Shown here one piece after another: positions 13,873-13,907 of a stretch of DNA of 13,907 bases; position 1 is the first letter of the stretch; each line of letters opens with the position of its first letter. Under the pieces are notes generated by a model that was not told the origin of the DNA, ran no database searches, and was given only the letters and a program-made list of their open reading frames with translations. The stretch spans positions 1 through 13,907 of the forward strand of contig VSQE01000066.1 of assembly GCA_009775705.1 (NCBI GenBank), in the 5' to 3' direction. The stretch is from Prevotellamassilia sp. (lineage in GTDB: Bacteria; Bacteroidota; Bacteroidia; Bacteroidales; Bacteroidaceae). A program made the translations under genes and the position numbers.

Positions 13873-13907
13873 AGGACTGGCACCTATTGCAGGAGTCAGT
13901 CCTTTTA
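13873..13907 (+). terminator. Rho-independent terminator hairpin at the window end
   Basis: A 13-nt arm at 13873-13885 (AGGACTGGCACCT) pairs with 13891-13903 (AGGAGTCAGTCCT) around a 5-nt loop, with one A-A mismatch and one G-T wobble. TTTTA ends the window and counts the last stem T, so the T tract may continue outside. The AAAACAAAATT upstream gives a T-rich tail on the other strand, so it may work in both directions. It would end the AmpG-like operon or a convergent gene beyond the window. Confidence 0.7.

Overview
The window looks like chromosome from a Bacteroidales member, most likely Bacteroides or a close relative. Three lines of evidence support this. Several intergenic regions carry the Bacteroidota -7 promoter element TAnnTTTG, once with TTTG and a 19-nt spacer upstream. 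The proteins have Bacteroidota character, including an Omp28-like secreted protein with a type A sorting-type C-terminus. Good Shine-Dalgarno sites are scarce. I found no tRNA, rRNA, CRISPR array, phage gene or transposase gene.

Region 1 (1-2748, minus strand): NAD kinase (nadK) is followed after 25 nt by a type I ABC exporter with fused membrane and ATPase domains. The 124-nt gap to pdxJ holds two candidate -7 elements that face each other across an inverted repeat.

Region 2 (2749-6162, plus strand): pdxJ (pyridoxine 5'-phosphate synthase), a DJ-1/ThiJ family protein and recG (branch-migration helicase) form a housekeeping run. Gaps are 15 and 45 nt, and a small hairpin with a T tract sits directly before recG.

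Region 3 (6163-8426): a well-formed Bacteroides promoter drives a single gene for a secreted Omp28-like protein. It has a CGWC thioredoxin-like domain and a C-terminal secretion-signal-like domain. A 21-bp perfect hairpin closes the unit.

Region 4 (8534-13907): a promoter precedes a two-gene operon. The first gene encodes an unusual protein of about 1286 residues. From N to C terminus it appears to contain a degenerate GT-A fold, an intact family 2 glycosyltransferase, a HIT/GalT-like nucleotidyl-transfer or phosphorylase domain with an HxHxQ motif (the DUF4922 type), and a SpoIID/LytB peptidoglycan lytic transglycosylase domain. No export signal is visible. The second gene starts 2 nt later and encodes an AmpG-like major facilitator permease. 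A hairpin with a short T tract ends the window. This pair is the most interesting content. Together the domains suggest an uncharacterised system handling peptidoglycan-derived or other activated sugars; that role is inference, while the domain motifs are visible in the sequence.
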